Source of the DNA: Chamaecrista fasciculata
Lineage: Eukaryota; Streptophyta; Magnoliopsida; Fabales; Fabaceae
Length of the DNA: 64,000 nucleotides
Reading direction: 5' to 3'
Assembly (NCBI GenBank): GCA_003254925.1
Contig: QANZ01033005.1
Coordinates: forward strand, 63,083 to 127,082
The notes under the pieces are model-generated. The model did not search any database. It was not told where the DNA came from and saw only the letters and a list, made by a program, of their open reading frames with translations. Shown in pieces: positions 10,748-20,976 of the stretch; position 1 is the first letter of the stretch; each line of letters begins with the position of its first letter. A program made the translations under genes and the position numbers.

Positions 10748-13348
10748 TTACTGGATCGACATGGTCATCTTGCTGCTACTCGACTCATCACTCCCTCTCC
10801 CCGTCGTCGTCGTCGTCTCGCTACTCGAGAATCCCATCTCATCACTTTTTTGTTCAATAATCATATCTTTTCTCGACGACAGAGTTATTTCTTTATTATC
10901 CTCTACCTTGGTTTCTTGTAGCTCCAATGCAAACTCTAATCCCCACACCACATCGTTCATTGATGGCCTTTCATTCCCATCATCAACCAAACACTTCAAC
11001 GCCATGGCACTAAATGCTTTCAAACACTCTGGCGTTATACTTTCGATCACCAAAGGATCAATAGTCTCATGAATCATACCTTCTTGATAGCATTTACGTA
11101 CCCACCCCACTAAACTCACCTTTTGCTTCTCCACCGTACGATCCAAAGATGGCCTCCCACACAATACTTCTAATAACACCACTCCGAATGAGTACACGTC
11201 AGACTTTTGAGTCAACCGTTGACGCTTGTAGTATTCCGGATCCAAATACCCGACACTACCTTTTACTACAGTGCTTACGTGGGACCTCGACATCCCCGTG
11301 GGTCCCACTTTGGATAACCCGAAATCCGAAACCTTAGCCACCCATTTCTCATCTATTAAGATATTTGTTGACTTCACGTCACGGTGGATTATATTGTGCT
11401 TCGCACCCGTATGAAGATAAGATAGTCCACGTGCCGCACCGAGGCAAATCTCCAACCTTTGTTTCCACGAAAGAGATTGGTTATCATCAGAACCGTAGAG
11501 ATGATCTCGGAGGGTGCCACGTGCCATGAATTCGTACACTAAGATCATCTCGTTGTCGTCGTTGCAGTAACCAATCAGAGACACCAAATGAAGGTGGCGA
11601 AGTTGAGATAGCATCTCGATCTCTGTTAGAAACTCGTGGACCCCTTGTTGCGAACCCGGTTTGAGCCGTTTTATCGCGACCGGAATTGTACGGTTATCAA
11701 TGTAGCCTTTGTACACGTGGCCAAATCCTCCAACACCCACTTGGAAAACATCGTCGAAGTTATTTGTGGCTTCTTTGATCTCAGCGATTGAGAAACATCG
11801 ACACAAATCTGACGGCAATGAAGTTGAATGCTTGGAGTGATCATGATCACCCTTCTTGTTTTGTTTGACTCTTCTTTGCCTAAAAACGATGAAACCAATA
11901 ATAATAACCAACACCACAACAATGAAACCTGTGACTGAACCTATGACAACACGAAGAAGCATGGACGGTTTAGATGGTTCGTTTATCGACGAGTGGTGAT
12001 TATTATTATTAGGAGAAGAATCTGGTTCACGTGGGTTTTCAGGATAATTGGGTTCGGCCAGACTGTTACTAAAATCGCTCAATTTGAAAATCTCAATTCC
12101 GTTCAATATAACGTCGTCATAGCGTCTTACGTTAATGTCGGGGTGTGGTTGCAACTTGATGGAAAGGTTGACTCTTGGATCATCCGATCTTCCTTGAAGC
12201 AAACTAACAGCATATTCTTTATAATAAGGAACCATTATACCCCCAGTCCACAAGAACACATCGGCATGTTTTTCAGCTAATGACTCAGCTACGAAGATTC
12301 GAAAAACTCTATCTTCTGTTTCATTAACTGCATGATCAACCTCACAAAAGTGTAGCCTGACTAAGTAATAAAACCCCGAAACCACCTCGAACTCCCACGT
12401 TACATTATGCAACGTTGTGTTCTGTCCTTGCCCGTATGACCGACCGTTCCTGTAAATTTCCGATAGTGCCGTGTAATTCGGGATTATGCTGTAGTTAAGT
12501 GGGGTTGCAACATCGTGTGGTAGACTTCGTGGAGTCACTTGTTTCAAGAAATCATTATCGTCCAACCATGGCCGAGACATTCCTGTGTCGTCTTCATCGG
12601 GACCGGTGGTTGTCCCGCCGACATTGATTCTGTATTTCAACTGCATCGCCGTTGTGAATTCGATTGGGAAATCATCATCGTTTAGCTGACCCAAAAGTGG
12701 CAAACTTTCTTTGCTTGAGTTCGTGAAATAGAGATAGTCGGGCATGGAAACAATCTCGATTGCGTTGATAAAAGCATAGGCATTTGCGGAAGTAGTAGTA
12801 TTATTTGAGGGTGTGAAGGTCACGTTTAAACTCTCCCCTGGCTCTATGTGGATACAATACTCTCTTGAGACTGTGCCGCCTTCGCCGGCGACGAGGGAAG
12901 CGTTGAAGTCTTTGAGCAGCGTGAAGTTGTTTGATTTGACAGAGAAGACGGCGTTATAGCTTTGGAAATTGGAATAAGAAGCTGGGAAGAAGTGAAGGCG
13001 AAGGAATTTGGGGCCATGGGAAAGGAGAAAGGAATATGTGAATTCGGAATTAGAGAGGCGAGCAGAGCGGTATAAATCTGAAGGAAAGACGGAAGGAGGA
13101 AAAAAAGATGGACTTGAGATTACGGAGGAGGAAGAATAATCAAGGAGGGAGAAGTATAGGTCGGAGTTATTACTATTACTATCTCCGGTATAACTCCGGT
13201 TTCCATTCTTATTAGTGGAAATGTCAGGATTTGATGAGGAACCGCAGAGAATTACATAATCTTCGATGGGTTGGTAGAAGGGGACAGAATAAATGATGGG
13301 TGTGTAGTGATTAAGAAGTAGGAATACAAGAAGGCAAGGCAGAAGCAT
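10748..13348 (-). CDS. FERONIA-like CrRLK1L receptor kinase (866 aa, intronless)
   Basis: Cell-surface receptor kinase of the Catharanthus roseus RLK1-like family, whose members sense RALF peptides and wall state through a malectin-like ectodomain. Visible order: signal peptide (1-21), two malectin-like units (about 30-195 and 235-425, with the family phrase [10 protein letters not shown] at 199-208), many N-glycosylation sequons, transmembrane helix (464-490), LPSDLCRCFS juxtamembrane stretch, then the kinase. Kinase landmarks: Gly loop VGVGGFGHVY (537-546), Lys560 in VAIK, HRD (655-657), DFG (675-677), DPE in place of APE (703-705). All catalytic residues are present, so it should be active. 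Length matches the family (about 830-900). The Ser/Thr-rich C-tail ends in MTMSIQ and lacks the ending ...NPKGR seen in FERONIA and in the neighbour at 20977-24305. Assignment to the family is secure; orthology to FERONIA itself is not. Confidence 0.97.
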   Translation of the reverse strand: MLLPCLLVFLLLNHYTPIIYSVPFYQPIEDYVILCGSSSNPDISTNKNGNRSYTGDSNSNNSDLYFSLLDYSSSSVISSPSFFPPSVFPSDLYRSARLSNSEFTYSFLLSHGPKFLRLHFFPASYSNFQSYNAVFSVKSNNFTLLKDFNASLVAGEGGTVSREYCIHIEPGESLNVTFTPSNNTTTSANAYAFINAIEIVSMPDYLYFTNSSKESLPLLGQLNDDDFPIEFTTAMQLKYRINVGGTTTGPDEDDTGMSRPWLDDNDFLKQVTPRSLPHDVATPLNYSIIPNYTALSEIYRNGRSYGQGQNTTLHNVTWEFEVVSGFYYLVRLHFCEVDHAVNETEDRVFRIFVAESLAEKHADVFLWTGGIMVPYYKEYAVSLLQGRSDDPRVNLSIKLQPHPDINVRRYDDVILNGIEIFKLSDFSNSLAEPNYPENPREPDSSPNNNNHHSSINEPSKPSMLLRVVIGSVTGFIVVVLVIIIGFIVFRQRRVKQNKKGDHDHSKHSTSLPSDLCRCFSIAEIKEATNNFDDVFQVGVGGFGHVYKGYIDNRTIPVAIKRLKPGSQQGVHEFLTEIEMLSQLRHLHLVSLIGYCNDDNEMILVYEFMARGTLRDHLYGSDDNQSLSWKQRLEICLGAARGLSYLHTGAKHNIIHRDVKSTNILIDEKWVAKVSDFGLSKVGPTGMSRSHVSTVVKGSVGYLDPEYYKRQRLTQKSDVYSFGVVLLEVLCGRPSLDRTVEKQKVSLVGWVRKCYQEGMIHETIDPLVIESITPECLKAFSAMALKCLVDDGNERPSMNDVVWGLEFALELQETKVEDNKEITLSSRKDMIIEQKSDEMGFSSSETTTTTGRGSDESSSSKMTMSIQ

Positions 13349-13672
13349 TATTGTGCAGTGATCACCATGTATACATAGTTATTGCAGCATTTACAGTGTT
13401 TCTCTTCAACACTACTACTACTACTAACGGAACATGCTCTGTTTCCTCTGCTTTTAAATATAGAACGGTGTTTAGGCATTTAGTGATGGAGAGCAGGAAC
13501 GAAAAAAAAGGTGGGAACTTGCGTAGAAATTTTCTTTGGTCTTGGAGAAGAAAATTTGCTTGTTCGATTAATCTAGTTTTGTTCTCGTTGCCGATTTGAC
13601 CATTTGAAAGGAGAAAACAAATATGCCCTTAAAACATCTGAACACATTCTCATTAAAAAAAATAATAATAAT

Positions 13673-13995
13673 AAATTGCACTTTGGTATTCCGTTCTATG
13701 GACGATTTCACTTTGGTATCATATTTTTTCAAAAGTGACACTTTGATTCCCTATTCTTTGTACCGTTAACATTTTCGTATCTTGTTCTTTTGAAGATGAT
13801 ATTTTGGTACTCTATTCTTTGTATCGAAGTGTTAACAGTGCAAAAAAAATAGTACCAAAATGTCACTTTTTTAGAATGGGGTATCAAAATATTAACGGTG
13901 CAAAGAACAAGATACTAAAGTGTCACTTTTGAAAGAACAATGAATCAAAGTAAAATCGATCCAAAAAACAAGGTATCAAAATATAATTTACCCTT
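13673..13995. mobile_element. TIR element, 'CACTTTGGTA' family, short copy
   Basis: Left arm TTGCACTTTGGTATTCCG, right arm GGTATCAAAATATAATTTAC, with inverted GACACTTTGATTCCC-type blocks inside. Related elements occur at 15895-16600 and 44116-44792, and a fragment near 50132-50225. Located about 325 bases upstream of the receptor kinase start. Confidence 0.55.
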
Positions 13996-14561
13996 AAAAA
14001 ACACATAAAACATGTTGGATGAGGGATATCAAATAGGGTGTAATAATAATAAAAATAAATAACGATTTCTAATATAACGTGAGTATATATAATGTTTAAG
14101 ATATTTTATATTTATTCAAAATGAGTAAATAGTTAAAACATTATTATATAGTATAAATATTTTTTTTATTTATTTCAATTTTATATTATTCAATTAGATA
14201 GTTTTAAGTAAGAGGACAATAGGTATTCTATAAATATTATTATATCTTAATATTATAAGATTTCATTTTGCTAATAGTACTTGTGATATTATATTTTCAG
14301 TAAACTTGCTTGTGAGATAAATAATTCATCACCAATCAAGAGACATTAAAAATGAATTGAACATAATTTATAATATCTTCAAAAAACAATTGATAAAGGA
14401 CGTTTATTTCATTCACATTTAGTTCACCGTTAGTTGATCATATAAATGTTACATTATTTGGTTCTCATCGATAAATAGTTGTAATGCATGAGATAAATTC
14501 ATAATGTGTTTAGTTTTTCTTTTTCTTTTTTTCTTTTTGCCATTATAATGTGTTTAATTGA
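13996..14561. other. AT-rich intergenic sequence
   Basis: No gene, RNA or clear repeat recognised. Confidence 0.5.
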
Positions 14562-14885
14562 AACTACTTATTCAATACATGATTTAGAAGATGTGCAATT
14601 TGCTTTAGTACAAAAAGTCCCAACAATATTATATGAAGACAACACACCTTGTATAACCCAAATAAAAAAGGCAGGACTATATATATCCCACTGAAGTTCT
14701 TTTTTTTTTTTAATAATACACTGAAGTTCTTATTTATTCGCGATCTTAAAAAAGAATGTGAGATTAATGTCAACTAATTTTCAAATAATAATTTAACAAA
14801 TCAGTGCACTAAAGCATTACCACCTACAACATTATATTTCAGAATGTAGTTCATCAAATTGGAATTCTTCGACTAAAGAATTTTC
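14562..14885 (+). pseudogene. Ty1-copia RNase H / C-terminal pol fragment
   Basis: Translated pieces resemble the end of copia polyproteins: VPTILYEDNTPCITQIKKA (the 'YEDNaAC' RNase H motif) at about 14617-14675, then in another frame KFLFIRDLKKECEINV (14725-14775), then NQCTKALPTTTL (14799-14834). Frames change and stops intervene, so this is a dead fragment without LTRs nearby. Confidence 0.6.
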
Positions 14886-15894
14886 AATGGTGTAATAATA
14901 AGAGAGAGACATACGATGTATTCTTTTTTTTTTTTGGTAGTAGATGTATTCCTTTTTTTAATCGCTATAGTTTTATCACACCGACTTTTCCGACTTTTCT
15001 ACAATATTTTTTAATGAGGTAGTCAATAATACATATCAACAAACATACTTATTATTTGGGCAAAGAAAAAACATACTTATTATGAACATTCAAGATCATA
15101 AACATTATTAATTATAAATATTTATAATTTATCCTTAATTTTTTTATGCATAAAACTTTGAGTTTTTATTTTTTCTTATAAATGTGTTTATCACAAAAAA
15201 AAACCCCNGGAGCAATTGAGCTCCCACAACATTGCCTTTATTATAATATAAATATATAATATTTCTTATAAATTAATAATCACATCGTATCCACATCAAA
15301 ATGTCACATTAGCTGTGTCGTCTCCATGCAACACAAAAGGATTATTGACGTATATATATGTATGATTTAACGTAGGCCATGTCCTATCTATGTGTTTTGA
15401 ATATTCAAACCAATCAAATGGCTTATATTTCCCGAAGACTTATCCAACTCGTCGTCTCCCTCCTTGAATCGCGTTATTAACAAATTGCCTTTAATTTGAT
15501 CGAGATTTTTTTTAAAAAAGTTTAGATATATTTATAGATCACTTTCTAACAAAGTCCTTACATCATGTCTAAACAGATCATTCGGCCAAAAAAAAAATGT
15601 CTAAACAGATCACTTTTTAGTAAATTCGTTTATATGCCAATTTTCTTTCGTAACTCTATAAACATTTTAGTCTATATATACAAAGGAAAATAACACAAGC
15701 TCCATCCATCATGTCTTCATCGGTTTCCATGTGGAAAAAAATTGAGACTACTTTCCACATTTGACACAATTTCAGGGATAAAATGACAATGAAAATTAGG
15801 ATGAAGGCGGGGATAACACAAGAATTTGAATGGTATAATCAAACTGTGACCACCTCTTTGAAGTCACTTTTCAATATTAAAAATAAAAAAAAAT
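14886..15894. other. AT-rich intergenic sequence with one N
   Basis: No gene recognised. A single N at 15208 sits in an A/C homopolymer stretch and probably marks an unresolved base or join. Confidence 0.5.
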
Positions 15895-16600
15895 AAAATG
15901 CACTTTGGTACCCTGGGGTTAGGATCGAATCCACTTTGGTATCCTGAAATACAAAATTTGACACTTTGATACCCTGCGGTTTGCGTCGTTAGCACTTTGG
16001 TACCATGTGGTTATTTTCTGTTGAGATTTAACAAAAAGTGCTGATGTGGCTCAATCTTAACCGTCGATTTCTACTATATCTTATCTGTTAGTTTCTATTG
16101 CCGCTTAAACCATATTTCACTCTTCAACAAGATTTCTTTTGTGCATTTAGGTCCTCTTCTTTTGGTAAAACGAATCAAAACACAACAAACTAAAAAAATT
16201 GATGGAGTGAAACTAAATATTAATTATTTATTTTGTAAATTAATTCATGGGAATATTCTTCAAAGGATTCAAATTACTTTCAAATTTTCATTTAAGTAGT
16301 TGTATTTGAATATGGGTAGGACTAAATTGTATTTATTTTTCAGATTTAGGACTGATATGTAATTATCTCCTTTTTCTATTTTCCAAAATTACATTTTGAC
16401 CCCAAAATTTTTTTATAATTTTCATTTTAGTCCTTAAATATTATGATCTAGGGATGTTTCTGGAAGTTTTGAAACTATTTGGGGGAATTTTGTAATTTTT
16501 GCAAAAGTGCTTACAATTTTCCGTTAAATCTTGATGGAAAATAATCACAAGGTACCAAAGTGCTAACGACGCAAATCTCAGGGTACCAAAGTGCAGTTTA
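15895..16600. mobile_element. TIR element, 'CACTTTGGTA' family, long copy
   Basis: Left TGCACTTTGGTACCCTGGGG, right CAGGGTACCAAAGTGCAGTT. Second inverted blocks (GCACTTTGGTACCATGTGGT left, CAAGGTACCAAAGTGC right) make arms of about 130 bases. The interior includes a segment (ATTTTGACCCCAAAATTTTT and neighbours, 16385-16500) shared with 36183-36436, 44320-44450 and 52378-52440. Non-coding. Confidence 0.6.
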
Positions 16601-16623
16601 CCCAAAAAAAAAAAGAGACATAT

Positions 16624-16834
16624 TTTTTTTTTTTTTTGGTAGTAGAAAAGTTTAGGTGAGTTGGGCCTCGGGGGCTCACCAAAGCCAGGGCAGGCCTCAA
16701 GGCTCTATGAGCGCTTACAGAGGTACTTACAGATCGCCTACCAACAATGCCCTCACATCAGCAGCGGGATTCGAACTCACGATCTTGTGGGTTATGAGTT
16801 GACTCCTTACCAACTGGGCCAACCTTTGTTGGCT
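16624..16834 (-). mobile_element. tRNA-derived SINE
   Basis: On the minus strand it begins AGCCAACAAAGGTTGGCCC. It has an A-box-like TTGGCCCAGTTGGTAAGGAG, a B-box-like GAGTTCGAATCCCGC, and an A-rich tail (the T run at 16624-16637). It is flanked by a 17-base direct repeat, A8-GAGACATAT, at 16607-16623 and 16835-16851. This is the classic layout of a SINE inserted by target-primed reverse transcription. Confidence 0.85.
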
Positions 16835-17503
16835 AAAAAAAAGAGACATATTAGTTACTTCTCGTGGGAATTTGGTGGATTAATTAATAACTTGTATTTT
16901 TTTAATTATTTGAAAGAGTTACGATTGTATTTCTTACTTAATAATGTATGCAATGTTAAATTTCTCAAAAGAACAATGTTGTTTTGAATTTATTATCCTA
17001 TGTAATTATTTTTTTAATGATCCAATAAGAATTTTCAACCATTCACCAATCGAGTGTCCTATGACTGACTATATATGACTTCCCCATATTCTTCTTCTTT
17101 TCAATCAATTATGCAAGTACGAGAGACCTCTTAAGTCTTATACTACTCCGAATTCACTACATTTTTTTGTGGAGGCAATCATAAATCGTCGGTTGATTTT
17201 CGAAACAGAGTTATTAACTTAATATGGCAATTCAGCGAGCAGGACAGAGGAAGCTGCAAACGACATTGCAATTTGTTTCTCCAAAGACTAAAACGATATT
17301 CCATCGATCTCACCACAAACATGGAAATTAAAGGAATTCACAATTATTCTTTACATTTACGAAACTCACACAAACCCAGAAACACATATACAACAAAAGC
17401 ATTCAATTAATTCAAACATACATATAGAAACAGGTTCACAATTAAATTAACTCACATCATCAGAAACGAAAGATATATATATCTGTCTAATTTGAGTAAT
17501 TTC

Positions 17504-17860
17504 TCAGCAATTGCGAGTATAATCCCCACATTTTTGCTTAGGAGGGCCTCCATTTTTGGACGGAAGACAAGTCCGATAGCCTTTTTTAACAGGACAGTCC
17601 ACAGAAGCCTGATTAGGGTTCGGCGTTCTCCCAACAGAAGACTTCGAAGCCAGATTGTAAAGCAATATTCTGGCTACGCGCGGATGAACCGGCAATACAT
17701 CGCCGACCAGACACTCGACGGAGCCGCCGCACGCGGCGGCGGCGAAGCTGTCGTTGAGGTTGCCTGAGTTTGCAGTGGTGAGATCTGTGTGAAGAAGAAG
17801 TAGGATGATGGAGATGAAGAAGAAGAAGAAGAGAAGTGGTGAGGCTTGGATCTTCTTCAT
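17504..17860 (-). CDS. RALF-like peptide precursor (118 aa)
   Basis: Small secreted peptide precursor of the rapid alkalinization factor family; such peptides act in the cell wall on CrRLK1L receptors. I place the start at 17860 because the hydrophobic signal peptide follows at once (residues 4-25); an in-frame ATG at 17926 would add 22 charged residues before it. After the signal come the prodomain pair CGGSVEC (about 44-50), HPRVARIL where classical RALFs have the RRxL protease site, then the four-Cys mature region: C-x8-C (CPVKKGYRTC), LPSKNGG, and C-x6-C at the very end. There is no YISY motif and no RRxL, as in the derived RALF clade. Cys positions match the copies at 29.0, 42.5 and 49.2 kb, and the 3' flank shares CACAATTATT and AACCCAGAAACACAT with them, showing common origin by local duplication. 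Confidence 0.85.
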   Translation of the reverse strand: MKKIQASPLLFFFFFISIILLLLHTDLTTANSGNLNDSFAAAACGGSVECLVGDVLPVHPRVARILLYNLASKSSVGRTPNPNQASVDCPVKKGYRTCLPSKNGGPPKQKCGDYTRNC

Positions 17861-18482
17861 TTTGGCTTCTTCGCGCTTTGCTTCATTGATTTGGTTGCGG
17901 ATATTTATTGAAAGGTCATGGTTCATTCATTATTAAAGCACTCGCTCAACCACGCGTGAGATACTGGTGGTATTGGTATACTTCATTTTCTACCTGTATA
18001 TACTGTAAATTGAAGTAGAAGGGAGTGTGATCTATAATTAATTTCTTTTTATCAAAATCAACAATATATTTTTCGGCTAAAGTGCAGTAAGATTTTTTAA
18101 ATTTTAAGTCTATGATAGAAAACATCTCTAAAAAATATAATTAATATTTTTTCATTATTGTAATATACAATAAAAATGTATTTTAAATTTTTGTTCAATG
18201 TCAAATATAACAATTCAAGAATATTATAAAGTTGGCGTGATAACTATTAGTTATGACTTATGAGAAAATGCAAGTTTAATGACCGTAAAAGGATGACAAA
18301 AAAGAATCACAGAGGGAGACCTTTATGAAGATCTACAAATGCTTAAGCTAAATAAGAATTTTTGAGCAAAATCAAGAGAGAATAAATCAGATGTTAGAGA
18401 GTCTAACTTAAAATTATGTAGAATATGTTTCAATATCGAAATTTTATCAATGTGAAGAGAATTTTAAAAGCATTTATCTAAT

Positions 18483-18617
18483 AGCATATGTTAAGATTTT
18501 TTTTGATTGGTTAGTAGAGTATCTCGTATCTTGAAATCTAAGAAAATTCATTTAAAAGATAATTTTTAATGTTTGAAAACTCATTTGACTAATCAAGAGA
18601 AACATGACACATGTTAG
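18483..18617. mobile_element. Small MITE, family member 2
   Basis: Inverted ends (AGCATATGTTAAGATTTTTT left, ACATGACACATGTTAG right). The interior TTCATTTAAAAGATAATTTT is shared with 8564-8703 and 37159-37330. Confidence 0.5.
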
Positions 18618-19998
18618 AAGGACCATTTTAAAAATAGTTGTCATTGTTAGATATGCGCAACCTCCACTAATGACAATTGCTTGTCGGCCACTGCACCTTA
18701 ATACAGCCAAGGATAATTAACCTTAAAATTGATTTGTTTAATAAAAATAATTTTTTCCATAAAACTAAAAGTTTAGAGTTTTTTTCCTCATTTTTTTTAA
18801 ATTAAAAATTTTTATATAATAACTAAAGTTTACGAAAAGATTTGTATGTTTCGGTCTTAATTTTTGTTTATTTATTTTCTTAAATAAGTTTAAACGACAA
18901 TATTAATCAAGTTTTTATTTTCTTATTTATAAATGTGGCAACCAGAGGTTTAAGGAATGGGATATCCTTTTTCAAGGCCTCAAAGGGATGATAATATCAA
19001 GATTGGTGGGGAATGCATTGTTGAATATTATGTGGTGCTCCTTTGATTAAATATACCAATCAAAATATGTATTTTTGTGTTAAGTTAACTACCAAATAAA
19101 GTGAATGAACAAGACATGATAGCTTGCTTTTATTATTCATAGCATCCACCCTAAGTCACAGGTTTCTATCACTTAATTACATATGCATCACAGCTAGTCA
19201 TTTATTATCTATATTATTACAATAATTTCGAGATTTTTTATTAATTATTATTTTTTAAATATAGCAAAAAAAATCTGTTAACTATTAATTTTAATATATT
19301 ATATAATATCATTAGTACATACAAGACCAATTTATAAGTTATGACTGTCTCCGTCAAATACAATTTGTATGTTTTTTGTTTTTTTTGTGAGAGACAGAAA
19401 TGGACCAATTTGTACGCTTTCACTACTCTTGCTTTATGCTTCTTCCTCGAAAGTGCTTTTCAATTTTATGGTCCTCTTGGATCTCTTCTGACTTTTCTTC
19501 TTCTTCTTTTTCTCCCCTAAAATTTGACGCTTTTTTAGTAGAAAGAGAATGAAATACGACCATTTCTAGCTTATAATTATCATGGTCGAGTCAAATTTCT
19601 TGTTGATTGGTGATAGGCACAAGTCTTAGCTACATGAATTATGAAAACAATTCAATTGGAAAAATAGTTCAAGTGTTGGAGATTTTGTCTATTAACAATC
19701 TTGAATGAAAATATTGCAATTTTATATTAATGTGCCAAGTTAAAGCATGTAACATATTTATCAAAATTAATTCCCGAAATCAAGATGCACAGGCAAGATA
19801 TATATTATAACAAGAGTAAATTAAATTTTGGGATCACGTACTTGTGGCAAATCTCACTTTGGCATTACGTAATTTAAGAGTTGTCAAATAGGTGGCCTGT
19901 AGAATGTACTTGGCAATGTTAGAAGAAAAAGAACCACCGCTTACATTTTGTTAATATTTCAAAAAAAATAGGCACTCAACTTTGTCATTTTCATGTAT

Positions 19999-20137
19999 TT
20001 TTTAATTATATATGTGTCTTACAAATAAAAATTATCTTAAAATAAAAATTTTAATTATATATGTGTCTTACAAATAAACAAATAAAAATTATCTTAAAAT
20101 AAAAATTTTAATTATATATGTGTCTTACAAATAATAA
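19999..20137. repeat. Short tandem duplication, three copies
   Basis: TTAATTATATATGTGTCTTA starts at about 20002, 20051 and 20109, each followed by ACAAATAA and AAAATTATCTTAAAATAAAA in the first two. Unit spacing is 49 and 58 bases. Confidence 0.7.
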
Positions 20138-20976
20138 CATCTTAAAAAGAAAATTCTTGTATTCAAAGGATTATTGCTTTCGGTGATCAACATTTTCGCC
20201 ACTAAAGAGAGATTCGGTGACAAAGCTCTATTTTGCAACCAAAAAAAATGGGTGACATAACTATAAAAGGGTGAACTAACGGAAAATTGTGTTTCGCCAG
20301 TAAAACCTTTCATTGGTGAAATTGATTTTGTGACAATTTTTTTCGCCACCGAAAACTCCTTTTTTTTTTTTTATTATTTGGTAGTTCCTACAAAATCATG
20401 GAGTAACGGTTCCTCCATAAAATGAGTTCCTATGTCAGAAACCACCAGAAAACCCAGTGTATATATATATATATCAACCATCTACCCAATCATTTTTCAT
20501 CTAATAGATCTTTAAGTATATAAAATTGAAGTAATTATGATGCGAATTAGTCCGGAATGGTAGGCAGATAATTTTCCCAAATTCCAAGTTCGTTCGTTAT
20601 ATGTGCACATAAAGTTCAAGAAAACCCAACTCATGATAGGCCAAGGCCATCCTAGTGAAACAAACAAAACAGAACATGGCCTACAACTTTTATCTTTTCA
20701 TCATTTTCAAGAGAAGGTTGTAAGATTTTTCACACTTCTATACCATGAATTTTTCTGGCCCCCAATTCCACGTTATCCACTTCTGCATTTTCCAAAACTA
20801 TTACGTCTCAAACCACCTGTCTTCTAGTGTAGACTTTGAGCGTTTACTCTCACGAGCTTCCTAGTAACATCCATGGATACCAGTATGAGTACTCCATCTC
20901 TTTAATGGCAAATTGACATATAATTCTGCTCACCTGAGTTTTCTCAAATGATAACTTAACCAACCCCTTTAATTCA

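Larger units (their letters stand above)
17927..20976. other. Intergenic region between RALF and receptor kinase
   Basis: Apart from the MITE at 18483-18617 and the tandem repeat at 19999-20137, no gene is recognised. 20140-20350 contains scattered inverted phrases around TTTCGCCAC and looks like transposon debris. The last 300 bases are the upstream region of the receptor kinase at 20977; I could not pick a convincing TATA box. Confidence 0.4.

Noticed and set aside
11671..13599. ORFs in other frames over the receptor kinase and beside its start
   Set aside because: Shadows of the 866-residue kinase gene; the one at 13351-13599 is in its promoter and leader without recognisable protein.
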